64,000 nucleotides of DNA from Daldinia sp. FL1419 (lineage: Eukaryota; Ascomycota; Sordariomycetes; Xylariales; Hypoxylaceae): contig MU623354.1 of NCBI GenBank assembly GCA_025201765.1, positions 248,001-312,000 on the forward strand. The letters are read 5' to 3'. The translations under genes were made by a program, and so were the position numbers. Below are positions 35,206 through 48,569 of this stretch, one piece after another (positions within the stretch are counted from its first letter, which is position 1; the number at the start of each line of letters is the position of its first letter). The notes below the pieces were generated by a model. The model worked only from the letters and a program-made list of their open reading frames with translations, was not told where the DNA came from and searched no databases.

Positions 35206-37130
35206 GGGATATTTCTCGGATTATATCAGCAAAAAATTGCCTCGCCGAGGCGCTTGAACGTTTTCCAGTTTCGGTAAAAAGGCGAAACCGTGTTGAAGCC
35301 TTGGGAATGCGGATAGCTCGTTTGCGACGAAGTTATACTGGGAGATGGTACATAAAATATATCAAGATATGAAGCACCGAAATAGGCGGGAAAAAAAAAG
35401 TAAAATTAAATGTTGTTTTTTTTTTCTTTCGGAGTGTTGCGCAAATGGTTATAGAATCCGACGATGAACTTGCCGGGTAATCCTGTGCGGTTGTGGAGTG
35501 TTCAAAATAGCTTAACGGTCGCAAGGTCGTAAATAATGACTTGGATGACTTGGATGACTTGAATAACTTGGTCCGGGGCAAGAGCGCTTAATACTAGCCG
35601 CTAAGTACCAAGCAGTATAATAAAATGCTGGGATCGCGACTTTGCGGTAACTACGTCTACAAGCGACAAATTTAATAATCGAAGGGGTGAAATAGAATGA
35701 AATGTTGAATATGAGGCTCAATCTTTTTGTCTCGACGGCCTACTTGCTTAGGGGAGGGGAGAATAAGCGGTGGAGAGGCTGGACGGTAGACGGGAAGAAG
35801 AGAAGAGTTGGGAGAAGGCCCAAGGAGGATTTCGATGGACAGCAGCTACCCTAACCCACGATAGCACCTGCAATATTTAGGTAGATAGAACTAGCATGGG
35901 AGTAATATGTGGGGCAAGGAACGAGTGTTCCTAGACCTAGAAGTCGTCTGGGCTAGGTAACCGCTATGTATATGGTAGTATAAGTGGATCTACTAAGACG
36001 TGCAGGTAATACGAAGTCCACACTTCTATTAGTCCAGCCCCAAAGTTTCTTATACTTTTTTTTTTTTTTTTCCCTTTGCGCGTTTCTCAGCTAAGCTGGA
36101 CCCTTATCACTCCTTTGCGATCTAAAATATAACGTCTCAAGCGGCGCTCTGCAGCTTTTCGTTGCAGCTCATTTCACAATATTCCGGAGGAGATTATGAC
36201 TGGTACCAATTATACGCAGCGATACATCTCTGTACCTTAGTGGGCGTAACGATATGTGCCTCGATACTTTACCAACCGACGGATACATATCTAGGTTAGG
36301 AACAACGCAAATCGAGTCTATTTGAAGCACGTCAACTTGAGGAAGCCACCAAGTACGTAAGTAGCACCCGCACGATCATCACGAGCTAGTGAGGTACTCA
36401 AAAGAATATCCTTTCGCTGCTAAAATAGACAGAGAGTTTTCTTTCTTACATGTTTGGTATACCCGCGGAGTATGGGGGAGTGTGCGTCATCATTTGCCCC
36501 TTACGCTTAAACAATGCTTTCTTATTATAACTAAAGTTTACCGATCAATGCCAAAACTGTTAGGTTAGATGAGTTTTTGGCATTTCCTACTAAGTATTAC
36601 GATAATTTAGTGCGAGATTAAACATTGCCTAAGATAAGAGTGCGGCTACGAAATCCGCTGTCAAGTAAATAGTACATTTTGACCCTGATTGAAACCAAAC
36701 TCTGCAATGATGGTTCCTGCAAGGAAGAAGGGGAAAGGTACAAATCAGTTACCTGAAGGAAACCTGGGTCTAGGAGCGGGCAAAGTTCCGAAACTCCTAC
36801 AAATTTGGTCAATCGCCGGTGGTAGCGGCTCGGACGGATTCGCTCTTACCTTGCCGCTTGGCATGGGCGAGCCCCAGAGGGGAGGGTTGCTTGGAAGGCA
36901 AGGTACAGGGTTTGAGAAAGGGCGGGTGTGTGGATGGGTCATATTGCGGCTTGGCATTTAAGAACCGCACACCCTTTACCCATGCTTTCTCCCATGTACA
37001 TTATATTATGTATCTTACACATGTATCCCACATATATCAGATACGCACTAACCTATAAACCCGCACCTGGGTTTATGGGGCAATCCTTATTGAGTCTATG
37101 TGTGCTACGTGCCTAGTACATGCATACATG

Positions 37131-37153
37131 ATACATAATACATAATACATAAT
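37131..37153. repeat. ATACATA-type tandem repeat
   Basis: Three adjacent ATACATA(AT) units are seen in an AT-rich intergenic setting. Confidence 0.8.
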
Positions 37154-39297
37154 TCACACAATACATGTGCGTACTAGACGAGGAAGAAACCCAAGGGGAA
37201 ATCAATTTAATTTAATTTTAATTTTTTATTTTTATTTCTCTTAGGCTATGCTTATCTTATCTCTCTTCTGTCGGAGTATTTATCCTCATCGAAGCCAATC
37301 TCGCGAGAAAGACTTGACGCACAGGATCGAATTACCCAAGACAGTTAAAGCCATGTCTTATCAAATTCCGACGTTTTGGCTTGACACTTGTCAAACATAC
37401 AGACCACAACCACGCACTCGCCCGTACGGTGCTGACACCCATTTCACTCATTTAATTCACCCATTGGTATCTTATTATTACGAGCACGAATTGTTAAACG
37501 GGCCGGGCATTGCAGAGGTCAGGTAGCGGCCATTGACGTCGAGGGTCCGCGTTTGAGCCCATATCTCCATATCTTTGAACCTGTCGAACCTTAGTATTGT
37601 TGGACAGACGTAGTTTTAACAACATTGGGCAACTCGAGACAGTGGGTCACCAACACATCAGGTAACTCTCCCCATTGCCGAGTTTTTTCGTCACTGCAAA
37701 TCATGCAGAAGCTCATCCAGACCATACCGTCCCTGAGCTTATATCTGGGACGTCGAATCACGAATAAGGCCCTAAACAAAGACACGCCACTGGTATTCAC
37801 CGAGTTTAGGTAATCATGGATGGTGGATGGTAAGACCTCATTACATGATAAAAGAAACTACATAGATAAAGGTTTGTGAGGCTATTATGGGGTTTCTTTC
37901 TTTTTTCTTTTCTTTTCTTTTTCTTCTTTCTTTCTTTGTTACCGGATTCCGTCAGCAAGGAAATTGAGGTGGAAATAGCCAAGCGACCAATCTCGTCATC
38001 TCCCGAAGATCGAGGGTGAAGAAACACCGACAATGCGGCACCAATTTTTCTCAGATTTGGGGGAACGAGAAAAAATAACAATAATAATAACTTGGCGACC
38101 CATTCCTGTTAGGGTAGTATAGCTTGTCAGCGCTAATACATTTCTAGAAAGCCCACGTGTCATAATAAGAAGGGGCTGGAATCTGTTCGTGACCTTGAAC
38201 GCTGTTTGGGGCTTATTACCTCCTTCGTCATAGCGCCCTCCCGAAGAATCCTTCAACCGCCACGACCTTACTAAACTACTTTTTATTTGTTTCATCACTT
38301 CGGGCTTTTCCTCGTTGATTTTACCTTGCTCCGCCTTGCACTGTCTACTTACCTACTTGGGTACTACTACTACATCGAGCAAGGCAGTTGATCCTATCAG
38401 AGCCATGTTTCAAGCCTACTACCCAGGTATGAAATCATCGCGTACCTGAGTACCTTTTTTCTTCCTTGGTCGACACGCTACCCACGCAGCCATGCACAGC
38501 CTTGGGAAAGAAGCAAGTCGGGGAGAGCTGGGGAGTGGGGTTTTAGTAAAGTCCTTTAGACAGGATTATTCATAGGACTCGATGGGGTTCATGAGTCGGG
38601 ATGTCAGGGTGTCGCTTTTCGATAATCTACTTAGATTGATTGATCATTTGGAAGATGGCCGGTTGGCTGATCACGACCTGTGTGATCGTCATCGCCAGGC
38701 AGTTAAAAGGAAGCTTTTTCCCGCAACCTGCACGCAGTACATAACGCATGCAATATGTGATTGCCCGGCATAAGTGTCCACGGAGTGGGTGTTGGGATCT
38801 ATCAATGGAGACGGGAGGGAGTGGACGGAGGAGACTGCAGCAATGGTTGCACAGCGGGCAAGTTTGGTTTGAAGCGCACCAGGAAAAGAGAAAGGTAGGT
38901 TAATAAAAGAGTGGTAGAAGGGGGTCGAGGGGGGCGTGTCGTAGCCGGTGTGACTTTTCCTATTGCCCATTTATGTACATCCATATAACTATACCTTACA
39001 TATGCGGGTTCAATACCGTATTTCGGTCCAACCCTTTATTATTAGCTCAGCCAGATTGAGGCCAGTGAAGCCCAGTGGAATGAGGAGTACAAAGGTACGA
39101 AGCGCTAGATATGTGTGCTGCATCTCGCGCATATGCAGCCGTTGGTTGCGTGGGCTATTATTCGCCAAGAGAGCAGCGGTCCGTACGGTTGACGTGCCAC
39201 ACCTCCAGATACAGATCACCCTACCACCCGTGTGAATGGAGCTGTCAACCCTGGCTAACCGTCCTGCCTGCTTGCATCGGGCCCCGGCGGTCTAGTA

Positions 39298-39318
39298 ATG
39301 ATGATGATGATGATGATG
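39298..39318. repeat. (ATG)7 microsatellite
   Basis: Seven perfect ATG triplets are read directly; they are intergenic and not in a credible frame. Confidence 0.95.
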
Positions 39319-40232
39319 GTGTGCTTTAAAATTCACGGAGGGTACGTACTTGTCCTGCATCGCCTAGGCACACCTGGGCTCGCCTGGCACACCTCCGGAT
39401 ATAAGTCACGTACCTAGGTACCGAAGTAGGTAGGTGGGCAGCTGGTAGGTTACCTAGCCCCATGTGTACGTACATAATCTGCAAGCGCCTTTTCATCATC
39501 ACCTCTCCGCGGGCTGACGATGGTGGCAGCGATTTATTTCGGGATGGTTCAGCCATAAGCAAGCAACAAGCAAAACCGATCGGCCACGGACTACGCTGCG
39601 TACATATTCGTACATATTACAGCTGAAATGGGGTATGACCCCCGCTATTTTGACATATATATGTGATTCCCACCCTCGTTGTAACTTGCTTGGGCAAAAG
39701 TACGGATAGGGCGAGATTTTTTCGCCGCATTCTCAGTTAGAGAGAAAACCTCACCAAATCTCCTACCGCATTTGGCGCTTGTATTCCCACAACCTGCAAC
39801 TCTAAAGTCGATATTGCAACTTTACAAATGCTTAGCTGGCCAACAATTTCAAGAGACGATGCTTACCGACCGATAAACAAGCGAAACCCGTCGTTGGTAT
39901 TATTTATTCTAACTAGTTATATTTGCCTATGAACCATACGAAATGGGAAAATATGCCAACGTTGGTCTACGGCATTCGCTTGGTAAAGGATTAGGAATGT
40001 GGGTTGAAACAGGCCAGTCTCATTTTGGTAAAGGAAAAAAAAAAGAAAAAAAGAAAAAGAAAAAGAAAAAGAGACGTGGGTTGGGCAAGATGACGGGAAG
40101 GGAAGGGAGGGCTGTTCCCAAGTTCCGCTAGCACACAGCTGGCTTAGGAGGCGGACAACACAGAGAATAGGATTTTTTCGGGATATACAGGGGCTTACAC
40201 GGAACGAAACGTTTTTGGAGGACAAGAGTACA

Positions 40233-40454
40233 ATGGTAAGCATTTTCTTCATTACATGTTTTGCATGTACAAGCGTAGCTCCCGAAGAGAAAAAAAAGCG
40301 TGAGATTTGCCGATTTGCACACTCGTCCAAGTCACATGTAATGGACCTGAATGGCTTCGGGGATAGTGAGCGGTGCAACCTCACTCGAGCGATACGTGTG
40401 CACATGTACTCAGCCGATCCGGTTGTACTCAGATGCAGTGGAAACCGATTATGA
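40233..40454 (+). CDS. Weak candidate small secreted protein, 73 codons
   Basis: ATG at 40233 starts a frame whose first 14 residues (MVSIFFITCFACTS) look like a signal peptide, with VAPEEKKKRE after a plausible cleavage site and only two cysteines in the rest. No intron or family is recognised. A frame of this size arises easily by chance in a 6.5-kb gap, and it begins ATGGTAAGC, which could equally be a splice-donor-like coincidence. Listed only because small secreted proteins are easily missed. Confidence 0.15.
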   Translation: MVSIFFITCFACTSVAPEEKKKREICRFAHSSKSHVMDLNGFGDSERCNLTRAIRVHMYSADPVVLRCSGNRL

Positions 40455-41696
40455 TGAGACAGTGTCCAAGGATGTCAGCGTCCAAGGATGTGTACCTGTT
40501 TGAGGTTTCCCCAAATTGACGTACGGCATAAGCCACCCATGGTCCCACTATTATTGGGTAGGTACAGGGTTCCGCTTTGGATGCAACTCTCAACAAGCTT
40601 CATCTAGGCAAGCCACGATGCCACATCTCAGCGCCACGTTATTAACCTTCGCGCCAGGGTTTTAGACATTCCGTATATAGACAAATGAGATTGGGTCTCG
40701 ATTAGGTTTAGCTCAAAGTAAATGCTTAAACGGGTATCCAAACAGCGTCATGACTGACCGAAATAGGAAGAGTTCTTCTACGTAGGTCCAACGATCGCCT
40801 TTTCTTAGTACTAGTGCATGAAAATACCTTACATTAGGTAGAGAATGATAAGTCAACGGGAGCGAAGTAATCCAGCATTTAGCTCACCTATTGTCTCGTG
40901 GGCTTAATACGTAGCGGGAATACAAGACATGACTTCGGCAGAGCCCTAGTGGAAAACGTAGGCTAAACATTGCTTAACGGTTCTTCCCTTCCCTAGTGGA
41001 GACCGCTGATCTATAGAGTACTTAGAGAGGTATTAGTATATGAATCAAAGATAGATGAATAGGTATCCATGGATAATCTACTGATGAATACATATTAGGT
41101 ATTATCTATTATTATCTATATAGGTAGGCAGGTATAAATAAGTGCCTGCCCCTTCTAACTATTCGCTACACCACCAGGTAGGAATCGCTGTCGGATGCCT
41201 CAAGTTTGTACAACGTCGTGTCCAGTTGTATGTATGATACGCGGCGAAATATGCCCGACTACGCGTGAAGTATTACAAGACAGGAGCGTGAACAGTGTGG
41301 TATGTGATTACATGCCATATTATCCAAATACCAAGCAACGCTGATATTATATCTATCGTAGAATTGACATACAATACTGCACGTCACAAGCCCGGTTTGA
41401 GGTTCTCAACAAAAGCCAAACGGGGATCTCAACCGCGGTTTGCAGAAGAACAAACTGAACCCGGCAGCTGTCCAGTCATCATGTGAACTGCGCCGTAGCC
41501 GGAACTTTGACATAACTCAATCGAGTATATTCAACCCGCCAAACCCAAAACCCAAACACCTCATCCTCTAATGTCGACTCCGAACTCGCAAGTGCTCCCA
41601 ATGTAGAAATACACGCGTATTCGGACATAGGACAAAGGGGATATATCGAGATCCAAATGACAGGGCCCCGCCAGCCCCCGCAGACAATTAAACACT

Positions 41697-42875
41697 TCAA
41701 GAGTCGCTCTTATCGGTATGATCATGATCAGGGTTATAATTTGTCTCTCCTAACACGGCCGTAGGTTGTGATGTCATCGCAGCCTGAGCGTTCGGTTGCT
41801 GATGGGTGTGTGGCCCTGAGCCGCCCGGCTGATTAGGAGGCTGCGATTGGCTCCGTGAGCCACTGCTAGGTCCCGCGGTGGCAGCATGAAGACGTTGGTC
41901 AAGCACCTTTAGAGCCAAGGCTCTCCGTCTCTCAGCTTCAGCCCTGACACCTCCATGACCGCTGCGCTGTATAAAATTGCTACCTTGCGCGGCGGAGATA
42001 TCCGCTTGAGAGAACGGAGTACATAGTCTCATGGCTACTAACAAGTTGAAAATCGGGTCGGTAATCGCGGAAACGAACGGCTTGACTGGTCCTGGGAAAA
42101 ACTCCGCAAAAGCAAACGTCTCACTCGCATCTCCACGCATAGACGTCGGCTGTGAAGAATCAAGATCCGGGAAGACCGTCTTGTAAAACCGTAAGTAGGT
42201 CCAACTGGCAAGAAGACCAAATATAGATAAGAACAAGGAAGCGCTCGTAAGTAATGGGGTTAAGGATAACACAGCAACAATGCCGATGTAAATGAGAGGG
42301 AATTTCGGTACGCGCAAAGACAGAACCCCTCGGAAGAGGGTAACAGTATGCGCGGGAACGAGTTGGCTAAAAGCGACAAGAAAGGAGATTTGAAGGGGTA
42401 TCGTGCCAGCAATAGTAGTTAACCTAAGTTCTATTCATTAGCATCCCGAGCCGCACGGAATAAGAACCAAAATCGATCTGGATAACGGTCAAACTTACGT
42501 CCATCTCTCGTTGCGAGTGATAGTAAATAGTGTGACGAGAATCAAAAAAGTCAAGGTATTGGGTATCAAAGATGCCACAAGTAAGAATTTAGCAAATTCC
42601 CTCGAAGACCAAGCTCTTTCCAAGTATTTTCCTCCATGATAAAGAGTCAAACCAGCAATGGCCAATGTGAAAATATTATTTTCAACTAGAGTGGCCGTTA
42701 AGAATGTCCAGGGATAGAAGAGTGACAACTGAGGTATGAGGGTCAGCCATTCTACAACGATTTCGGAATGCGCAGACCACTGGCGATATCGTACAGCAGC
42801 ACTCAATACGGACTGCAAGAGTAAAACCACAAGTACCACACGGGTAACAGGTGGAATATTTAGTCGCGGAGGCAT
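41697..42875 (-). CDS. TMEM115/DUF1751 rhomboid-like integral membrane protein (yeast YOL107W type)
   Basis: Two exons (42875-42499, 42423-41697) encode 367 aa. The 75-bp intron joins TRNERW, the split Thr codon and LTTIAGTIPLQ. About six membrane segments fill the first 230 residues. The family signature YPWTFLTATLVENNIFTLA...YHGGKYLERAWSSREFAKFL is clear. The C-terminal third is cytosolic, with RAEAERRRALALKVLDQRL and a disordered Ser/Gln/Pro-rich tail ending DHDHTDKSDS. Human TMEM115 is a Golgi protein involved in retrograde traffic and glycosylation; the rhomboid catalytic Ser/His pair is not evident here. Conserved in most fungi, usually single-copy. Confidence 0.9.
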
Positions 42876-43326
42876 GGCGGGCGGTTTGGATATGGAAATT
42901 TGAGCTTCAAGGTAAAGTTTGAGAGATGTCGGTTTTTCGGGGTCGCGTCGAAGCCGCACATCACCTTACGAGGTTAAGTTTGGCAACGGCTGATGTGGCC
43001 AGTGCACTCTCCCGTCAGCCACAAAAACTTAGTAAGCTAGCTACCTAACCTTACATAGTACCTTCCACAGGGAGTAGCCAAGCCTAAGATGCCCTGTGCT
43101 TTAAATGGAAAAAAAATTTAACATCAAAATTAACCTTTACGGATGTGCCGCTCCCTCCCTCCGGTTAGGTACATAGGTATAGTACAAAAGTACAACACAT
43201 CTCATATCAATAAGACACAAAAAATAATGATGATAGAAGCTTTCGGACTTCGAGCTGCTATCAATGTGGGCAAATCGTTTAGTAGGCCTTGAGATAGGCC
43301 CTCTACCATCTATACTCGCGAGCAAT

Positions 43327-43354
43327 ATTCATTCATTCATCCATCCATCCATCC
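43327..43354. repeat. (ATTC)3(ATCC)4 microsatellite
   Basis: Three ATTC units pass into four ATCC units, read directly. Confidence 0.95.
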
Positions 43355-44529
43355 GCCTCCGATTTTACCGAACCGGAAACGACGTGTGCATGACCTGAGC
43401 TAAGTACCAAGTACTAAGATAGATTAGCCCCGGTCTCTAGGGCCACGAATTTTCTGCAGGGGAGCAAAGTTCGAAATGGGTTCGACTGATAAAAGCCGAT
43501 GATGTGTAACTCGTGGAACCCATAGATTACACGTCCTCCTCATCTTAGTGCAGGCACATGCATACTATATGTACATGATTTACGACCCTGTAATAGGATA
43601 ATCTATTAAACCATCTGAGAAGGTCTCGTGCATATTTTGGGCGATATCTATTCGTTTTTTGACGAATTTACACAAACTGGGTGAAGTGAGCAGAAGACGG
43701 CCCTCTCTCTATTTTCTTGTCCGCACTAGACATCTTTAACTTTTAGCGCTGCTGCATGCTTACAATGGGAAAGGTATTATACTAGTAACCTAGGTAACTA
43801 TAGTAGGGATTGTTGGTGATGCCGGAGAGGCACAATGCTATTTTCAATGCACTAAGCCTCAAATGGACAAAGCGATTCGCTAGTCGGATGGCAAAGTCTT
43901 GAAAGATCGTCTGTATCGTCTGTTTCTTCGCCTAAGCTTGGTACGCTACCACCGCTACAACGTTCTCTGGTACGTACACTTTTTCTCAGCTCCAGCAGCG
44001 GAGAGGCCACCAAACTCAAACTCCTTTTTCTGTTTGTGTAGGTACAGGATATCTAGGTTAGGTACCTAGGTAAGTACCGAAAATATACGCTCCAAAATAC
44101 CAGAGTAGCATTCACTGCCAGGATCTAATCATCTATACCCATCTAACAAAACATAATAACTAGCCAGCTTTTTAACAACGCGGTCATATTTTATCATACA
44201 TTCTTCTCTATTGCGTCGAAGCACGACCGATCTCAGTTTTTTTAGATCCTCTCCGATTGCGAATTTCCGGGAGTACCCCAGCCAAGCTAGCCAAGCCAGG
44301 ATGACGGATTAATAAAATGATAAACCCTGGCCATTGCCTGTGGAGTCCGTCTGGAGTTTCGCTGTCGTTTCCATTGTTCAAAGAAAAACTACCTCATAGG
44401 CTAAGCCATCTCGTCTCCCTAGCAAAATAGAGTCTAGCCTCTCCATCCATCCCTCCCACCCGACAGAACACCTGCAGCACCAGGAAACGCCCTACCGCTA
44501 CCGCGTGGATCATCAACAGGATTTGTAGC

Positions 44530-44553
44530 AAAAAAAAAAAAAAAAAAAAAAAA
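44530..44553. repeat. A24 homopolymer
   Basis: Twenty-four A residues in a row, intergenic. It is not linked to a retrotransposon-like frame upstream. Confidence 0.95.
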
Positions 44554-45475
44554 GAACGACACTGAGACACATTGTATGATGAAAAGCAGGCTACGATGCC
44601 GAACCTGATTCGGATAGGGTTTCCATTTATGTAACATGCATTAGATGCATTGGATGCATTTGACAATGCAATTTGACGAAGACTTATTCGCGTGGTAATA
44701 AAATGGGGTCCTTTTTTTTAAGTGATGACCTTCCGGTACCTAGAAAAAGAGGGAGAAAAAGGGTTCAACTCAAGTTAACTGAGGCCCAGTCAGAATCTTG
44801 CAGCGGAGCAGCAGCCCTACACTGTACAATCAAAGTCGCCCCGAAAGTAGCCCCCTTGCACTCTCGAGAGATTTCCAATTCAACTTTCAACCCCGTACGC
44901 TGTTATAAGATTAATGAGGTAAATTAACCAAGTTACCTAAACGTGCAAGCTGTTTGCATCGGCTCCAAGTCGACGAGTAAAGTATTCGTTCAGAGCGATT
45001 TATTCTCAAGTCGGTCGCCGTCCATACTTAGGTTCTTTAGTACACCAGGTAGGTACATAATGTACCTAGGTACTTCTGCCGAGGATTCAAAGTTCCCGCC
45101 TAGGTAAATACCCAGGTACAACCTTATGTTTAATCATGCAAAAGTTGGGTTAGTTACAAGCCCTGTAGGTACCAAGGTGGACTGTAGCTCCCCCCAACTG
45201 GCAACGGCGTGTAGGGTATGTACTTAAGCACTCCGTACTAGGATGGATTTGGTGTGGATCTACCAGGAAGGCAGTACCATAGTAGCTTGGCCCCTGCCCG
45301 TGGATGCATCTCAAATCGTTCAAGGCCTGACAGCCAAAATCTCGTTGTCTTCTTTCCTTCACCATCCTCATGAAAATAGATCAAAATACCGCCTATCCCA
45401 GTATAAGAACGCCACTGTTCGACCTATTAGGTATTGTAATATCGTACGTCTTCATATAGCTCATCGTTCGCGACC

Positions 45476-47935
45476 ATGAAGGAGTATTTAGACTCTAACC
45501 GAGTCAATTTCTTGATTTGGAGGTATGTTTTTTTTTTCTTACTTAGGTATCTCCGGTTTTCTTCATACACCAAAGTTGCTTGTGCCTTTTTACCGTACCC
45601 CCGTTACTCCTGTGCCGTCGCTTTCTACCAGGTCATTGACATATTGACATGAAATCGCAGATATTTAATAGAAGGCAGTACGTGTTTCTTTCATAAAGCA
45701 TCCGCGCACCTCACGCATCTTTGATCTTTAAGCGATGATGCGTGAGTGCTGTATGTGTGTGTGTGTGTATGCACACACGGCGGTGACGTTGCTATGGAAG
45801 GCCGCAGTCAAATTAACCTGAGGTTGCAGATTATCGAGAAACAGCCGTAAAATTCCAAAAGGAGTGGCACGTCGAGGAACCTCACCGACAGCTAGATTTC
45901 GCGCAACATGTCAAAAGTCATGCGCTAGTCAATGTCATAAACAAGGGTCTGTTGTATAACTCGTTAGAAAGAGAGCATGCACAGTCGCAACAGGTATGTC
46001 TATATGAAAAAGTAAATTCATCCTAACTATTTTCTACGTGAGATGCATTGCGCGAGACAAGTCTCCGACACGGGTTGTGATGGAGTCAAAAAAACATTTT
46101 TGCTCTAATTTCGCCTAGAATTCGGCCAAATGGGCACTGACAGGTTTCTTCTGCGTAGTTATCCCGTGATGCCGCTGCGGCGGCAGTGGCCGAGGCGATG
46201 CAACTAGGTATTTTTGGACCACTACTTGCAGGTCCACCGCTTCACCAGCAGGAACAGGAGGAACAGCAGCAAACGGAGGAAATAGACCAGGATGACGAGG
46301 CAGAGACAGAAACAGCAGTAGTAGCGACAACTACATCCAGTGTTGATGCAGAAAGCAACCGAAAGCGTCAAATTGAAAGGCAATCACAAACGGCGCTTCT
46401 GAATGGTTCCCCAGCGGCTAAGCGACCAAGACTGAGTAATGGGTACGAAAATGGGGTGGATGCAGCCACAACTCCGATGGAAATTGACGGGCAGAACCAC
46501 GACAACCATGCTTACCCATCCCCCCAAGAAGGCGAACAAGCGCCAACGCCAACTCCCCGAACTGACGGGCCCGACCAGGGTACACAGGTAGATAAAGTCC
46601 AAGAATTGGCTACCGAAACATTATTTATCCCTCTAGGCTCCGGTCACGACGACGCGCCAACGTCTTCGCCAACCACGGCATTGGCAAGAATCAATGGCGA
46701 GAACGCGCCTGTGCTACTGCATTGTCAGTGGCATCCCCGAGATCCCACCATCTTGGCGGCTGCTGGAACCGATGCGCTAGCCCGCATCTGGAACGTTGCT
46801 CGTGGAGCCACAACCGACCCTACATTCAATGGTCACGTGAATGGCGTCGCCCCAAACTTCCACTCCCTAGTTGAAGATGATATCAAGCCCACGGCTACGG
46901 TTACGGCTATGGCTTGGAATTGGGATGGCACTACTATCGCTATTGCTATAGACTCGGAATCGAAAGCCCGAATCGACCTTTGGACCCACGAAGGCGCTCA
47001 TCTCCACCGTTTTGAGGTTGCCGAACCTCCTGTCTTCAAACTGCGTTGGAATCCTAATAATACAGCTATCTTGGGCATCGCGCCGGATAATGGTGGCGCC
47101 TTGATAACAATTTACCATGCTTCGTCGACCAACACACTAACATATTCCCTACCGCGGCATGATCTTGATTCAGAGCCGCTAGATGCTGCATGGATTAGCG
47201 AATCCGAATTCTTGATCGGTGGTGGCGACTTATTAATGGCATTGAGATGCGTCAACGGAGAGGTCATTGAAACTCGGAAATTCGATACTCGGGAAGGCGA
47301 TACCTTAACCCAAGTTCAATTTGACTGGAGAACTTCACTGGTGGCTACTTGTGGAGAAAAGGGCTTTGTTGACGTAAGTAGTTCCTCTTGGATGAAACCG
47401 GACCACCTTCTCTAACGGACGCTCTATTAGATCTGGGATAGCAATGGCAAGCGGCGTGAGATAGAAGCACACTACGATGCAGTCACGGTGTTAGCTTGGC
47501 AGCCCCTGCAACAAGCACCATCCGGTGACGAGAGGCTTTTAGCTTCTGGTGGTGAGGATGGGGCTATTTTTATATGGAATGCGCTAGCTCTCGACGGGAA
47601 AGCGAAGTGTTCTATGACTATGGGCTCGCCGATAGTCTCGATGTCTTTCACTCCCGATGGTGCATTTATCGCTGTAGCTACGATCGAGAGGATTTTAATT
47701 TGGAAAGTGGGTGATTGCAGTATTCCCCGGGCAAGTTGGAGTCGAGCGCCCCATCCAGGTTGGCTTAGCCCACGAATGAACTCCGAGTCGGAAAAGGAGG
47801 ATGAGCATTGCCTAGAATGGGATGCAACCGGTCATAAACTCGCCTATGGAGTCAATAGCAGGGTAAGTTATAATGTCTATATTTGCTGATTCTAAGCTAA
47901 CAAAAAGTAAGCTCGCAATTATCAACTTCCGATGA
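45476..47935 (+). CDS. LisH-WD40 protein, Sif2/TBL1 family (Set3-type histone deacetylase complex subunit)
   Basis: Six coding exons (45476-45522, 45661-45677, 45830-45993, 46159-47373, 47431-47862, 47912-47935) encode 632 aa. The LisH domain is spread over the first three: MKEYLDSNRVNFLIWR, RYLIEG, then NYRETAVKFQKEWHV, continuing HVKSHALVNVINKGLLYNSLE. Exon 2 is only 17 nt and the last coding exon only 24 nt (LAIINFR and stop, the classic TBL1 ending). A low-complexity acidic linker with a probable nuclear signal (PAAKRPRL) precedes WD repeats with LAAAGTDALARIWNV, VATCGEKGFVDIWD and LASGGEDGAIFIWN. The family bridges histone deacetylases to repressors in the nucleus. A (TG)n microsatellite (45754-45768) lies in intron 2. 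Confidence 0.92.
45754..45768 (+). repeat. (TG)n microsatellite in intron 2 of the Sif2/TBL1-like gene
   Basis: About seven TG units are read directly within the 152-bp intron 45678-45829. Confidence 0.9.
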
Positions 47936-48569
47936 TAGACCTATATTACATTTCTATTACTTTCCACTGGCAGGCGCAAAGAATTATGCTGCATTCTAAC
48001 CATTGGCGGGATGACAGCAACTATCATAGCGTTTCAGGGTATCATTGTCAGTTATAAGCTTTGTCCGGTTACCAGAAGCGATTTTTTTCGCTACTTGCAG
48101 GCATGCCGATATTATTACAACAATATTGAAGGCACTACCAAGCTCCCACGAAACCGCAGAATATATAGTCTAGTACCGCAAAGTCTAGACATCTGCTAGG
48201 AACCGTTCAAAAAACAAAGGACGGCTATTGTAGGCTGTGAGGCGGATCGTCGCGATAAGTGTCATGGGGGCTACTATGGGGAACTGTCATTACTGATTTG
48301 TCATGACAAAGAACAACGGGGACGACTCCTGGGTATCGGATCGGCATGTCTGGCTATCTTGGAGGCGGCGAGGCGTTACTATCATATAGCTTAGGAGCAT
48401 TGGGGGTGAGGCATTTTTCCAGGTATACATAAGCCAACGGATTGTCCTATTTCTGTATAAGCACTACACCCGGCATCCACAGCGAGCCTGTGTTGGCGTA
48501 CGATCTGCGAGATTCATGTTAAATAATTTTATTAACGTCGTTCAACACCTAGGCTAGCCTAGCTCAGCT
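47936..48569. other. Intergenic between convergent Sif2/TBL1-like and GH51 genes
   Basis: No gene is seen; both flanking genes end here. A short open frame at 48011-48199 has no protein-like features. Confidence 0.6.

Larger units (their letters stand above)
35206..41696. other. Gene-free stretch of 6.5 kb
   Basis: This is the longest interval without a supported gene. Frames are short and unlike proteins. It contains pyrimidine or purine tracts (36055-36074, 37892-37938, 40035-40072), an ATACATA array (37131-37153), an (ATG)7 microsatellite (39298-39318), an imperfect direct repeat of a CACACCTCC-GATA word (about 39199 and 39388) and a duplicated GTCCAAGGATGT word (40463-40490). The part next to 35206 is the ssn6 promoter. 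Confidence 0.55.
42876..45475. other. Intergenic, 2.6 kb, divergent promoters
   Basis: No gene is supported. It contains the (ATTC)/(ATCC) array at 43327-43354, an A24 homopolymer at 44530-44553 and TAGGTACCTAGG words near 44050 and 45060. Confidence 0.6.

Noticed and set aside
44530..44553. A24 run as the tail of a retroelement
   Set aside because: No reverse-transcriptase-like frame or target duplication is visible beside it.
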